From positions 620,001-684,000 of the forward strand of contig NZ_FOLY01000002.1 in the NCBI RefSeq assembly GCF_900112585.1: a stretch of 64,000 nt of DNA. Reading direction: 5' to 3'. The position numbers were made by a program, and so were the translations under genes. This document shows positions 1-9,517 of the stretch, piece after piece. The notes under the pieces were generated by a model. The model was not told where the DNA came from. It worked only from the letters and a program-made list of their open reading frames with translations, and searched no databases. Positions within the stretch are counted from its first letter, which is position 1, and the number at the start of each line of letters is the position of its first letter. Source of the stretch: Kushneria avicenniae (GTDB lineage: Bacteria; Pseudomonadota; Gammaproteobacteria; Pseudomonadales; Halomonadaceae).

Positions 1-1
1 C

Positions 2-3000
2 TCGACCGATCTGCGTCTGCGCATCCAGAACATGCTCTGTGAAGAGCTTGATGCCAGCTTCGGCGACTTCAATACCTACCTGTCCGAATCGGTACTGGCT
101 CGTATTCAGCTGATCCTGCGCTTCAACAACGACAGGCCGGTGGCCTATGACAATCGGGCGCTGGAGAAAAAGGTCATCGCCATCGCCCGTGGCTGGCGTG
201 ATGATCTGCACGAAGCGCTGGTAGAAGGTTACGGCGAAGAGCCGGCCAATCGCCTGATGGAGCGCTATCGCGACGCCTTCCCGAGCAGCTACCGCGAAGA
301 CTTCACTCCGCGTACCGCCATCTATGATATCGGCCACATGGAGGGGCTCGATGACTGTGCGTCGATCGGTCTGAGCCTCTATCGTCAGCTCGAGCATGAA
401 AGCGACGTCAACCTTAAACTCTTTCATCGCGATGATCCGGTACCGCTGTCCGATGTGCTGCCGATGCTGGAGCACATGGGGCTGCGGGTCATCAGCGAGC
501 GCCCCTACGAGATCGAGCGCGCCGATAACGCGTTCTGGATTCACGACTTCAATCTGGAAACCTCGGGACGCGAGCCGGTCGATCTTCACGGCATGCGCCA
601 CAACTTCATCGATGCCTTCACGCGCATCTGGTCGGGGGCGGCCGAAAGCGACAGCTTCAATCGGCTGATCATCTCGGCAAGGCTCGACTGGCGCGAAGTG
701 GCCATGCTGCGGGCCTATGCACGCTATCTCAAGCAGGTGCGTTTTGGCCTGTCACAGGACTACATCGCCACGGCCCTGACCCAGCATGCCGGGATCACCC
801 GTGAGCTGGTCACGCTGTTCCGAGGTCGCTTCGATCCGCAGGACCAGCTCGACGACACGGCGCTTGCCAAAGTGCGCGAGCGCATCGAGGGCTATCTGGA
901 AGAGGTCACCAGCCTTAACGATGACCAGCTGATTCGCCGCTACATGGAGTTGATCGACGCCACGCTGCGGACCAACTACTTCCAGCCGACGGCGGATGGC
1001 GGCCCCAAATCCTACATCTCCTTCAAGCTGGCCACGCGTCGGATCAGCGACGTGCCGCGTCCGCGCCCGCTCTATGAGATCTTTGTCTACTCGCCGCGCA
1101 TGGAAGGGGTGCATCTGCGTACCAGCAACATCTCCCGTGGCGGCATGCGCTGGTCGGACCGTTTCGAGGATTTTCGTACCGAGATTCTTGGACTGGTCAA
1201 GGCGCAGCACGTCAAGAACTCGGTTATCGTACCCAGCGGGGCCAAGGGCGGCTTTATCTGCAAGCAACCGCCGATCGGCGGCAGTCGCGAAGAGATTCAG
1301 AAGGAGGGCATCGCCTGCTATCAGACCCTGATTCGCGGCATGCTCGATATCACCGATAACCTGGTCGACAAGCAGGTCGTGCCGCCCGAGCATGTCGTGC
1401 GCCATGACGAGGACGATCCCTATCTGGTCGTGGCCGCCGACAAGGGCACGGCGACCTTCTCCGATATCGCCAACGCCCTGGCGCGTGAATACAACTTCTG
1501 GCTGGGCGATGCCTTCGCCTCCGGCGGCAAGAATGGCTATGACCACAAGGCCATGGCGATTACCGCTCGTGGTGCTTGGGAAGCGGTCAAGCGCCACTTC
1601 CGTGAACTGGGCGTCAACACCCAGGAAGACCCCTTCACCGTACTCGGGGTTGGCGACATGGCGGGGGACGTCTTCGGCAACGGCATGCTGCTGTCGGAAA
1701 AGATCCAGCTGGTAGCGGCTTTCAACCATCGTCATATCTTCATTGACCCCGAACCTGACTGCGCCGCCTCCTTCCAGGAGCGCAAACGTTTGTTCGGACT
1801 GGCGACCTCGAGCTGGGAGGACTACGACACCTCTCTGATCAGCGAGGGCGGTGGCGTGTTCTCGCGCGATGCCAAGTCGATCGAGATCACCGAGGCCATG
1901 AAGTCGCGCTTTGGCATTACGGCTTCTCGTCTGTCGCCGGTCGAGCTGATCCATGCGCTGTTGAAGGCGAAGGTGGATCTGTTCTGGAATGGCGGGATCG
2001 GCACCTACGTCAAGTCGAGTGAAGAAAGCCATGCCGACGTGGGCGACAAGTCCAACGATACGCTGCGGGTCAACGGTAGCGAGCTGGGCTGTCGCGTGGT
2101 CGGTGAAGGCGGCAATCTGGGCGTGACCCAGCTCGGCCGTCGTGAGGCCGCCCAGCACGGAGTGCGTCTCAATACCGACTTCATCGATAACGCCGGCGGC
2201 GTGAATTGCTCCGACCACGAGGTCAACATCAAGATCCTGCTGGACGAGGTGGTCGAGCGGGGCGATATGACCAACAAGCAGCGCAGCGATCTGCTGGCGC
2301 AGATGACGGATGAGGTTGCGGATCTGGTGGTCGGTGATAACTACCGTCAGACCCAGGCGCTCTCCCTGTCACGGCTGCTGTCGACAGAAAATCTTGAGCC
2401 CTATCGACGCTTTATCCGCGATCTGGAGGAGACGGGGCAGCTTGATCGCGAGCTTGAGGCCCTGCCGGATGATGGGACTCTGGCCTCGCGTGCCGAACGC
2501 GGCGAGGGGCTGACGCATCCGGAACTCTCGTCACTGATCTCGCATGCCAAGATCGATCTCAAGAGCCTGCTGGTCGAGTCCGACGTGCCCAGCGAGCCGG
2601 GCATCGTCGACCATGCCGAGCGCGCCTTCCCGGCAACCCTGGTCGAGCGCTACGGCAAGGAGATTGCCAACCATCGCCTGCGACATCAGATCGTGGCGAC
2701 CAAGGTGGCCGGTGACGTTATCAACCACATGGGCATTTCGTTCGTACGGCGGCTGATGGACATTACCGGAACCAGTGCCGGTGAAGTAGTCAGGGCCTAT
2801 GTCATGGCGCGTGACAGCTTCGGGCTGGAGCCGCTGTGGCAGCAGATTGAAGAACTGGACAGCCGGGTCAATACCGATATCCAGTACAACATGATGCTGG
2901 CTCTGGTGCGTCTGCTGCGTCGCGCCACGCGCTATTTTCTGCGCTATCACATGCAGAGTGACGCCCGGCAGGTGGTCAGGCAGTACGCGCCGGATCTCGA

Positions 3001-3541
3001 GCGGCTTCAGGCAAATATCGGTGACAGGCTGCGCGGAGAGTCCCAGCGTCAGTGTCTGGCGTTGCGGGATCGCTATATCGAGGCCGGTGTACCAGAAGCG
3101 CTGGCCGAGCGGGTGGCCGCGACCGAAAACCTGTATGCCGGTCTTGGCATCATCGATACCGCGCAGCTCACCGACGTCTCGCTGGAGCGCGTTGCCGATA
3201 CCTACTATCTCATTGGCGAGAAGCTCTCGCTGCCCTGGATGCTCGAGCAGGTCAATCGCCTCGAGGTCAGCGACAGCTGGCAGACCATCGCACGTGAAAC
3301 GCTTCGTGACGATCTTGACCGTCAGCAGCTGACGCTGACGGCAAGCGTTCTGCGCGGTGAGGAATACCAGGAGGTCGATCGCTGCGTCGAGCAGTGGATG
3401 AGCCAGCACAAGTCACCGGTCGAGCGCTGGTGTGCGCTGCTGGAAGAGGTTCACTCCACCGACGAGCTGGGCTATGCGCTCTTTACCGTCGCGGTACGCG
3501 CGCTGGGAGAACTTGCCGAGCGCCCGCCGTCAGGCGTCTGA
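2..3541 (+). CDS. gdhB: NAD-specific glutamate dehydrogenase, large type (3' part)
   Basis: The reading frame is open from base 2, so the gene starts upstream and only about 1,179 C-terminal residues are visible; the family is usually about 1,600 residues. It oxidatively deaminates glutamate to 2-oxoglutarate with NAD in the cytoplasm. The catalytic lysine region PSGAKGGF is encoded near 1232-1255 and the nucleotide-binding stretch GVGDMAGDVFGNG near 1645-1685. The long C-terminal helical region after about 2300 is typical of the 180-kDa class. A hairpin terminator follows the stop, so the gene ends its transcription unit. No frameshift is seen. The family assignment is firm; the symbol follows Pseudomonas usage. 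Confidence 0.93.
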   Translation, partial: STDLRLRIQNMLCEELDASFGDFNTYLSESVLARIQLILRFNNDRPVAYDNRALEKKVIAIARGWRDDLHEALVEGYGEEPANRLMERYRDAFPSSYREDFTPRTAIYDIGHMEGLDDCASIGLSLYRQLEHESDVNLKLFHRDDPVPLSDVLPMLEHMGLRVISERPYEIERADNAFWIHDFNLETSGREPVDLHGMRHNFIDAFTRIWSGAAESDSFNRLIISARLDWREVAMLRAYARYLKQVRFGLSQDYIATALTQHAGITRELVTLFRGRFDPQDQLDDTALAKVRERIEGYLEEVTSLNDDQLIRRYMELIDATLRTNYFQPTADGGPKSYISFKLATRRISDVPRPRPLYEIFVYSPRMEGVHLRTSNISRGGMRWSDRFEDFRTEILGLVKAQHVKNSVIVPSGAKGGFICKQPPIGGSREEIQKEGIACYQTLIRGMLDITDNLVDKQVVPPEHVVRHDEDDPYLVVAADKGTATFSDIANALAREYNFWLGDAFASGGKNGYDHKAMAITARGAWEAVKRHFRELGVNTQEDPFTVLGVGDMAGDVFGNGMLLSEKIQLVAAFNHRHIFIDPEPDCAASFQERKRLFGLATSSWEDYDTSLISEGGGVFSRDAKSIEITEAMKSRFGITASRLSPVELIHALLKAKVDLFWNGGIGTYVKSSEESHADVGDKSNDTLRVNGSELGCRVVGEGGNLGVTQLGRREAAQHGVRLNTDFIDNAGGVNCSDHEVNIKILLDEVVERGDMTNKQRSDLLAQMTDEVADLVVGDNYRQTQALSLSRLLSTENLEPYRRFIRDLEETGQLDRELEALPDDGTLASRAERGEGLTHPELSSLISHAKIDLKSLLVESDVPSEPGIVDHAERAFPATLVERYGKEIANHRLRHQIVATKVAGDVINHMGISFVRRLMDITGTSAGEVVRAYVMARDSFGLEPLWQQIEELDSRVNTDIQYNMMLALVRLLRRATRYFLRYHMQSDARQVVRQYAPDLERLQANIGDRLRGESQRQCLALRDRYIEAGVPEALAERVAATENLYAGLGIIDTAQLTDVSLERVADTYYLIGEKLSLPWMLEQVNRLEVSDSWQTIARETLRDDLDRQQLTLTASVLRGEEYQEVDRCVEQWMSQHKSPVERWCALLEEVHSTDELGYALFTVAVRALGELAERPPSGV

Positions 3542-3570
3542 AGCAAATGGTCCAGCCTTCGCCTGACCCA

Positions 3571-3596
3571 ACGCCGCCCCACGGGGCGGCGTTTTC
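3571..3596 (+). terminator. Rho-independent terminator after gdhB
   Basis: Stem acgccgccc paired with gggcggcgt around a very small loop, followed by TTTT, 30 bases after the glutamate dehydrogenase stop. Confidence 0.8.
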
Positions 3597-3641
3597 ATGT
3601 GTTAAGGTCTGTTTTCCCGCACTGACTCTGGATGATGGCTC

Positions 3642-4466
3642 ATGACGCCCTGCATCAGCTCCCTGCATATCTATCCGGTCAAGTCGCTGGCCGGCATCGA
3701 TGTCTCCCGATCCCTGCTGACGGCAGAAGGGCTGGCCCATGATCGTCGCTGGGTCATCACCGATGAGAAGGGCGAATTCATGACCCAGCGAAGCTGCGCG
3801 CGCATGGCTACCCTGGTGCCTGCCATCGATGACCACCATCTGATTCTTGAGGCGCCGGACGGACGCCATCTTTTCATCGCGCTCACCCCGCCCGAGGTGG
3901 CGCCTTCACGCGTACGCATCTTTGGCACCGAGTGTCAGGGCCTGGATGAGGGCGACGAGGCGGCCCGGTGGCTGAGCGATTTTTTTGAGCGCTCGGTCAG
4001 GCTCAAGCGGGTGCCACGGGACAATCAGCGTCGCGTCAGCCCAGAGCGGCTGGGCGATCATGTCGCCCGTACCGGCTTTGCCGATGGCTATCCGCTGCTG
4101 GTGACATCCACCTCGTCGCTGGCGGCGCTCAATGAACGTCTGAAGGCGCGCTCGCTGCCGCCGCTGCCCATGTCCCGCTTTCGGCCCAACATCGTCATTT
4201 CGGGCACCCCGGCCTTTGCCGAGCACGAGAGCACAACGCTTGCTGGTGATCAGCTGTCACTGTGGCTCTGCAAACCCTGCGAGCGCTGTCGGATTACCAC
4301 CATCAATCAGAGCAGCGGCGATATCGCCGTGCCCGGTGAGCCCCTGAAAACGCTGATGACGATGGGTCACGTCGCTGGCGGCGGGGCATTTTTCGGTGAG
4401 AACGCCGTTGTCATGCAGGGCGACGGCCAGTGGCTTCATAAGAGTATGTCGATACGGATGGACTAG
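3642..4466 (+). CDS. MOSC domain protein (YcbX-like, without ferredoxin domain)
   Basis: A 274-residue cytoplasmic protein with an N-terminal MOSC_N beta-barrel (about residues 1-120, starting with ISSLHIYPVKSL) and a C-terminal MOSC domain. The conserved cysteine segment LCKPCERCRITT lies near residues 209-220. MOSC proteins bind molybdenum cofactor or handle sulfur; YcbX of E. coli takes part in reduction of N-hydroxylated bases but is about 100 residues longer because it carries a C-terminal 2Fe-2S domain, which is absent here. The electron partner would therefore have to be separate. The substrate is unknown. It stands alone between a terminator and the next gene. Confidence 0.85.
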   Translation: MTPCISSLHIYPVKSLAGIDVSRSLLTAEGLAHDRRWVITDEKGEFMTQRSCARMATLVPAIDDHHLILEAPDGRHLFIALTPPEVAPSRVRIFGTECQGLDEGDEAARWLSDFFERSVRLKRVPRDNQRRVSPERLGDHVARTGFADGYPLLVTSTSSLAALNERLKARSLPPLPMSRFRPNIVISGTPAFAEHESTTLAGDQLSLWLCKPCERCRITTINQSSGDIAVPGEPLKTLMTMGHVAGGGAFFGENAVVMQGDGQWLHKSMSIRMD

Positions 4467-4581
4467 CCAAAAGCATCGCCAAATACGCAGGCTTTGTTAT
4501 GCTGTGCCCGTTTTGCCGAGTGGCCGAGATTACATCCGCTGTCTGCATCGGTATCCATGGATCATTCCAACGAGAGACATC

Positions 4582-5748
4582 ATGAAAAATACAATCCTGT
4601 ATCTGGCACTGGGAATGGGCGTAGGACTTGGCACGCTTTCCGGGCAGGCACTTGCCGACAAGAGCCCGGCGCTCAAGCGTGCCGAGCAGGCCGCAAGCCA
4701 GGTGGATATCTCCGATGCCCTGCAGCGCGATACGGATTCCATGAGTCGATCCATCTACCTGGGGTCGAAGCCGGCATCGCACGATTTCGACGTCACTCAG
4801 GGCGGCGAATACATTATCGAAGCACGCGCCTTTCACGGCACTTCCGGGCTTTATGAGGTCAATGCCGAGCTGCGCGATGACAGCGGGCAGACCCTGGCGA
4901 CGGCCAGCGGCAACAATCAGACCAACGGGCTGATGATTCGCCATCAGCTCGAACCGGGCACCTACCACGTAGTGATCACCGGTCAGAGCCGTAGCCCGGC
5001 ACGCGATCAGACCCGGTCCGTGACCGTCTCTGTTCAGCGCTCCGATGCCGATATGCGCGGTGAGGGCCTGGCCGATGCCAACCGCATCGAGCGGCTGGGC
5101 AGTGCCAGCGCGGCTGCCGCCAGCAACAATGCCGATACGCCGGCTCGACTGGGCAGGGAAGGTGCTGTTCAGGGAGATGCCACGCTGGCCGGCGTGGGTA
5201 CGTCACAGCGCAGCGCCAGTAAAACGGCAGCTCCCGATGATACGGTTTCGCAGCCCGGTCCCTCGGGACAGGCGCTGGAGCAGGCCGCGCAGTCAACCAC
5301 CGCTGATCAGGCCGAGGGCATGACGGCAGGTCAGGGCGACATCCGCACGGCGCCCCGCAGCGAGCGGGACGATACGGCCCGCTCGGCACAGTCGGCACAA
5401 GGTCAAGGCACCGAAAACGCTTCCCCGATCCGCGAACGTATCCTGCGCGATGTACCGATTCGTACCGACGGTGAGGTGCTCAAGTTCGAAGTGGTCTCTG
5501 CCGGTACCGTTACCGTTGACAGCTTCACAATGGATTCCAGCGGCAACTATCGCATTTCCGGTGAGCTTGTCGACAGCAACGGCAATGTTGTGGCCAGCGA
5601 CAGCGGCAGTGGTTTCCAGGGCGATTTCCATCTGCGTGAATCGCTTGAGCCCGGCATTTACAGCGTGCGCGTGCGCGGCCAGAAATTCGGTGGCGTCCGC
5701 GGCGGGGCCAACAGCTTCACGCTGCGTATCGAGCAGCCAGGCGATTAA
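4582..5748 (+). CDS. Secreted protein with two related beta-rich lobes and a low-complexity linker
   Basis: I chose the ATG at 4582 because it begins a classic signal peptide (MKNTILYLALGMGVGLGTLS, cleavage after QALA) preceded by a purine-rich GAGAGA; an upstream in-frame ATG at 4396 lies inside the preceding gene. The 388-residue product has two similar domains of about 95 residues (about 47-143 and 290-388). Both contain LEPGxYxVxxxGQ and alternating beta-like strands resembling bacterial pre-peptidase C-terminal (PPC) domains. Between them lies about 145 residues rich in Ala, Gln, Ser, Thr and Gly. It is probably periplasmic or secreted. No catalytic motif is seen, and the function is unknown. 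Confidence 0.75.
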   Translation: MKNTILYLALGMGVGLGTLSGQALADKSPALKRAEQAASQVDISDALQRDTDSMSRSIYLGSKPASHDFDVTQGGEYIIEARAFHGTSGLYEVNAELRDDSGQTLATASGNNQTNGLMIRHQLEPGTYHVVITGQSRSPARDQTRSVTVSVQRSDADMRGEGLADANRIERLGSASAAAASNNADTPARLGREGAVQGDATLAGVGTSQRSASKTAAPDDTVSQPGPSGQALEQAAQSTTADQAEGMTAGQGDIRTAPRSERDDTARSAQSAQGQGTENASPIRERILRDVPIRTDGEVLKFEVVSAGTVTVDSFTMDSSGNYRISGELVDSNGNVVASDSGSGFQGDFHLRESLEPGIYSVRVRGQKFGGVRGGANSFTLRIEQPGD

Positions 5749-5758
5749 TCCCTCCTGC

Positions 5759-5795
5759 AGGGCCCAGGGCATAGCCCGGGCCCTTCGCTTTCGTT
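5759..5795 (+). terminator. Possible terminator after the secreted protein gene
   Basis: A G+C-rich imperfect hairpin (agggcccagggc with gcccgggccct, one bulge) followed by the mixed tract ttcgctttcgtttt. The T run is interrupted, so strength is uncertain. Confidence 0.5.
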
Positions 5796-5813
5796 TTCAA
5801 GGACATGCCGTTC

Positions 5814-6830
5814 ATGTACAAGGCCGCTCGCGCGCTGCTGTTTCGTCTCGACCCTGAAACGGCGCATGATCTGACGCTGTCATCGCTGGATCTGGCGCAT
5901 CGTCTGCACATGCAGCGTGCACTCGCCGCTGCTCCCGTCGAAGACCCCGTGACGCTGATGGGCCTTCGCTTTGCCAATCGGGTCGGACTGGCGGCGGGGC
6001 TGGACAAGAATGCCGAGCATCTCGACGCGCTGGGTGCGCTGGGATTCGGTTTTGTGGAGGTGGGTACGGTGACGCCCAGGGCGCAATCGGGCAATCCGAA
6101 GCCGCGCCTTTTTCGCCTGCCCGAACATGGGGCGATCATCAATCGCATGGGGTTCAACAATCAGGGGGTCGATCAGCTGGTGGCCAATGTGGTCCGCAGT
6201 CGCTATGACGGTGTGATCGGCATTAACATCGGCAAGAACCTGACCACGCCGGTCGAGCAGGCCGTCGATGACTATCTGACCTGTCTGCGCGCGGTGCATG
6301 CTCACGCACATTACGTGACCGTCAATATCTCCTCGCCCAATACACCTGGGCTTCGCAGCCTGCAGTTCGGTGAGCAGCTCAATGGATTGCTGTCGGCCCT
6401 GCAGGAGGAAAACCGGGGGCTCAATCAGCGTGGGGGCAGGCGGGTACCGCTGGCGGTCAAGATTGCGCCCGACATGAGCGAGCCGGAAACGGACCTGGTG
6501 GCCGAATGTCTGAAGGCGTGCGGCATCGAAGCGGTCATCGCGACCAATACCACAGTCAGTCGCGAAGCGGTGACGGACAGCCCGCATGCCGATGAGGCCG
6601 GTGGTCTTTCCGGACGCCCGGTCAGGCAGGCCTCCACCACGATTGTCAGACGCTTGCGCGATAAATTACCGGACATCACCATGATCGGCGTTGGTGGTAT
6701 CGACAGCGGTGAGGCAGCGCTTGAAAAGCGTCAGGCCGGTGCCGATCTGGTGCAGCTTTACAGCGGATTGATCTATGAGGGCCCGGCACTGATCGAGCAG
6801 TGCGCTCGAGTGCTCAAGGCGAGGCGTTGA
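5814..6830 (+). CDS. pyrD: Dihydroorotate dehydrogenase (quinone), class 2
   Basis: Oxidises dihydroorotate to orotate in pyrimidine synthesis, passing electrons to membrane quinone through FMN. The 338-residue product matches the 336 of E. coli. I prefer the ATG at 5814 over the one at 5805: AAGGA at 5799-5803 is correctly spaced only for the former, and the protein then begins MYKAARALLFRLDPETAHD as class 2 enzymes do. The N-terminal amphipathic helix for membrane attachment is present. The catalytic-serine segment NISSPNTPGLRSLQ is near residue 170, and the FMN phosphate segment IGVGGIDSGE near 290. Confidence 0.96.
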   Translation: MYKAARALLFRLDPETAHDLTLSSLDLAHRLHMQRALAAAPVEDPVTLMGLRFANRVGLAAGLDKNAEHLDALGALGFGFVEVGTVTPRAQSGNPKPRLFRLPEHGAIINRMGFNNQGVDQLVANVVRSRYDGVIGINIGKNLTTPVEQAVDDYLTCLRAVHAHAHYVTVNISSPNTPGLRSLQFGEQLNGLLSALQEENRGLNQRGGRRVPLAVKIAPDMSEPETDLVAECLKACGIEAVIATNTTVSREAVTDSPHADEAGGLSGRPVRQASTTIVRRLRDKLPDITMIGVGGIDSGEAALEKRQAGADLVQLYSGLIYEGPALIEQCARVLKARR

Positions 6831-6840
6831 TGCTGAAAGA

Positions 6841-6864
6841 CCGGGTGTGCAATTACACACCCGG
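6841..6864 (-). terminator. Hairpin between pyrD and rmf
   Basis: A perfect 9-bp stem (ccgggtgtg with cacacccgg) around a six-base loop lies between the convergent pyrD and rmf genes. On the minus strand it is followed by tctttc, a weak T tract. It may end either gene. Confidence 0.45.
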
Positions 6865-6900
6865 ATGTCATGCGATGGGTTCAATGGTCTCGATGGCGGA

Positions 6901-7110
6901 TCAATACGGCGCCATCGGATTGACATGCAGACCCGAGACCCCTGTCATACCGGACCATTGCGCTTCGCGACCTTCGCGCCAGCCGCTCATCCAGGACTCG
7001 CGCATCTCGACGCCCTGACTGGGGCAGTCGTCTCTGGAACGCCCGGTAACACCGGCCTTGTAACCACTGACATAGGCTTTCTGGAAGGGATCACGTTTCT
7101 GTCTTTTCAT
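6901..7110 (-). CDS. rmf: Ribosome modulation factor
   Basis: A 69-residue basic protein starting MKRQKRDPFQKAYVSGYKAG, very close to E. coli RMF (MKRQKRD then GYQAGIAGRS). RMF binds 70S ribosomes in stationary phase and drives their pairing into inactive 100S dimers. The conserved GRSRDDCP and SWMSGWREGR segments are present. I chose this ATG over one 57 bases upstream because it matches the family start and has GCGAGG about seven bases before it. The C-terminus is about 14 residues longer than the E. coli protein. It is transcribed alone, divergently from rlmL. Growth-phase or stringent control is expected from the family, not shown here. Confidence 0.93.
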   Translation of the reverse strand: MKRQKRDPFQKAYVSGYKAGVTGRSRDDCPSQGVEMRESWMSGWREGREAQWSGMTGVSGLHVNPMAPY

Positions 7111-7309
7111 TGGATAACCTCGCTTCACACAAAATAGTGTTTCGTCCCGGGGCAGTGGTAATAGCACGTCCTCGGGGGTCGTAGGTTGACAGCGATCGTG
7201 CGATCTTTCGTAGCTACCCCTATACCTTTACAGCAGCGACAGGATGCTGTCGAAAATCATTTTCATCTAAGCAAATCGCTCATTAATCTTTTCAGGAATA
7301 TGACACCGC

Positions 7310-9517
7310 ATGATGCCTGCCAGCACTGAACATTCATCGGAGACGGCTCATGAGGAGCACGCTTTTCTGGCCACCTGCCCGCGCAGCATGGAAGTCCTGC
7401 TGGCCGATGAGCTGGCTGCTCTGGGCGCCAGTATCGAGCGCACCAGCGTGGCCAGCGTGCACGGTATGGCCACAAGGGAGACGCTTTATCGCCTGTGTCT
7501 GTGGTCGCGTCTGGCCAATCGCATCATTCTGGTGGCTGGTCGCTTTGATGACGTTGAAGATGCGCCCGCGCTGACCGCTGCCGCCAACAGTCTCGCGTGG
7601 GAGACCATGGTGGCTCCGGGCACCAGCCTGCGGGTCGATTTTCACGGTGAAAGTGACGGCATTCGTCACACCCGTTTCGGGGCGCAGTGTGTCAAGGATG
7701 GTGTGGTCGACCGCTTTCAGGATCTTGGCCGGGCGCGCCCGATCGTTGACCCCAAAACGGCGGATCTGCGTCTTTATGCCCATCTGCATCGCGGCCGGCT
7801 GGTGCTGGGCATCGATCTCTCCGGTGACAGCCTGCATCTGCGGGGCTATCGCCTGGACGGTGCCAGTGCACCGCTCAAGGAGAATCTGGCGGCCGCACTG
7901 CTGGTGCGTGCCGGCTGGCCGGCGCGCGCGGCAAAGGGTGAGAGCCTTTTCGATCCGATGTGCGGCTCCGGCACGCTGGTGATCGAGGCGGCGCTGATGG
8001 CCTGTGACGTGGCGCCCAATCTAAAACGCGTGCGTTTTGGTTTTCACGGCTGGGCAGCACATGACGACACGCTCTGGCAGGAGATACACGGCGAAGCGGC
8101 GCATCGGGCACGCATCGGGCGGCGTGACTGCCGGCTCACCCTGTGCGGTCGCGATCACAATCGCCGGGCAGTCGAGGCGGCACGCGCCAATGCCGAGCGC
8201 GCTGGTATGCAGGCGCTGGTGCAGATCGAGCAGAATGATGCGCTCTCGGAGCCTCCGGCCATGTCGACCGGCCTTGTCATCACCAATCCGCCCTATGGCG
8301 AGCGCCTTGGCGAACTGCCGGCCCTGATCAGTCTTTATCAGGGGCTGGGCGCGCTGCTGCGCGAGCACTTTACCGGCTGGTCGATCGCGCTTTTGACCGG
8401 TGACCCGAAGCTGGGGCACCGGCTGGGAATGAAGGCCCATCGCCAGTACGCCTTCAAGAACGGTAGTCTGGATACCAGACTCCTGCTGATTGACGTGCAC
8501 GAGCGTGCGCGTCCGGAGAAGGCTCCCCGGGAGACGACCGCGGAGAGCGAAGATACCGGCGCCGTGACTCACTCGGCCGGCGCGCAGATGTTTGCCAATC
8601 GCCTCCGGAAGAATCAGAAGCGCCTGTCGAAATGGCTCAAGCGCTCGGGTGTGGAATGCTACCGGCTCTATGATGCCGACATGCCCGAATATGCGCTGGC
8701 CATCGATCTTTATGGCGCCTGGGTGCACGTGCAGGAGTATGCTGCGCCGCGCTCGATCGATGCCGGTCAGGCCGAGCGGCGCCTCATGGAGGCGGTAGGT
8801 GTGCTGCCGGAAGTGCTGAACGTGCCGGCGGATCACATCTTTTTGAAACGCCGCGAGCGCCAGTCCGGTCGGTCACAGTACGAGCGTCGCGACAGCTCGG
8901 GACAGCGTTTTCAGGTCAACGAGGGCGATGCGCGGCTGTGGGTCAACCTGCGCGACTATCTGGATACGGGGCTCTTTCTGGACCATCGGCCCGCGCGGCG
9001 CTGGCTGAAGGACAATGCCGACGGCAAGCGAGTGCTCAACCTGTTCTGCTATACCGCCACGGCCAGCGTTCAGGCCGCACTCGGCGGGGCGACCGAGAGT
9101 CTGAGCATCGACATGTCCAATACCTATCTGGGCTGGGCCGAGGACAACTTAAGGCTCAATCGGCTCGACATGTCACGTCATCGGCTGGTGCGCGAGGACT
9201 GCATGGCCTGGCTGGAACGGGCGGGGCCGCAGTTTGATCTGATCTTCATGGACCCGCCGACCTTTTCCAACTCCAAAAAGATGGACAGCGTGCTGGACGT
9301 TCAGCGTGATCACGGACACATGATCGAGCGCGCCATGGCGCATCTGGCACCAGACGGGACGCTTTTGTTCTCCAACAACCTGCGGCGTTTTCAGATGGAT
9401 GACAGTATCAGCGAGCGCTTTGAGGTGAAGGCGTTGTCAAAACAGATGCTGGACCCGGATTTCGAGCGCCGTCCGGACATTCATCACGTCTACCGGATTG
9501 CGCACCGCAAAGGCTAG
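7310..9517 (+). CDS. rlmL: Bifunctional 23S rRNA methyltransferase RlmKL (m2G2445 and m7G2069)
   Basis: A 735-residue fusion of two SAM-dependent methyltransferases acting on 23S rRNA domain V; E. coli RlmL is 702 residues. An N-terminal THUMP region (about 40-160) is followed by the RlmL half with FDPMCGSGTL near residue 213 and the amino-methylase motif NPPYGERLG near 325. The RlmK half begins near 430 and has DTGLFLDHRPARRWL, VLNLFCYTATAS near 575 and MDPPTFSNSKKM near 647. AGGAAT precedes the start, and a second ATG follows immediately. The stop TAG lies in a CTAG tetranucleotide that also supplies the stop of the opposing gene. Confidence 0.96.
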   Translation: MMPASTEHSSETAHEEHAFLATCPRSMEVLLADELAALGASIERTSVASVHGMATRETLYRLCLWSRLANRIILVAGRFDDVEDAPALTAAANSLAWETMVAPGTSLRVDFHGESDGIRHTRFGAQCVKDGVVDRFQDLGRARPIVDPKTADLRLYAHLHRGRLVLGIDLSGDSLHLRGYRLDGASAPLKENLAAALLVRAGWPARAAKGESLFDPMCGSGTLVIEAALMACDVAPNLKRVRFGFHGWAAHDDTLWQEIHGEAAHRARIGRRDCRLTLCGRDHNRRAVEAARANAERAGMQALVQIEQNDALSEPPAMSTGLVITNPPYGERLGELPALISLYQGLGALLREHFTGWSIALLTGDPKLGHRLGMKAHRQYAFKNGSLDTRLLLIDVHERARPEKAPRETTAESEDTGAVTHSAGAQMFANRLRKNQKRLSKWLKRSGVECYRLYDADMPEYALAIDLYGAWVHVQEYAAPRSIDAGQAERRLMEAVGVLPEVLNVPADHIFLKRRERQSGRSQYERRDSSGQRFQVNEGDARLWVNLRDYLDTGLFLDHRPARRWLKDNADGKRVLNLFCYTATASVQAALGGATESLSIDMSNTYLGWAEDNLRLNRLDMSRHRLVREDCMAWLERAGPQFDLIFMDPPTFSNSKKMDSVLDVQRDHGHMIERAMAHLAPDGTLLFSNNLRRFQMDDSISERFEVKALSKQMLDPDFERRPDIHHVYRIAHRKG

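Noticed and set aside
752-2218. Long minus-strand open frame opposite gdhB (488 codons)
   Set aside because: It lies fully antisense to a highly conserved gene, has no recognisable domain and is explained by high G+C codon structure.
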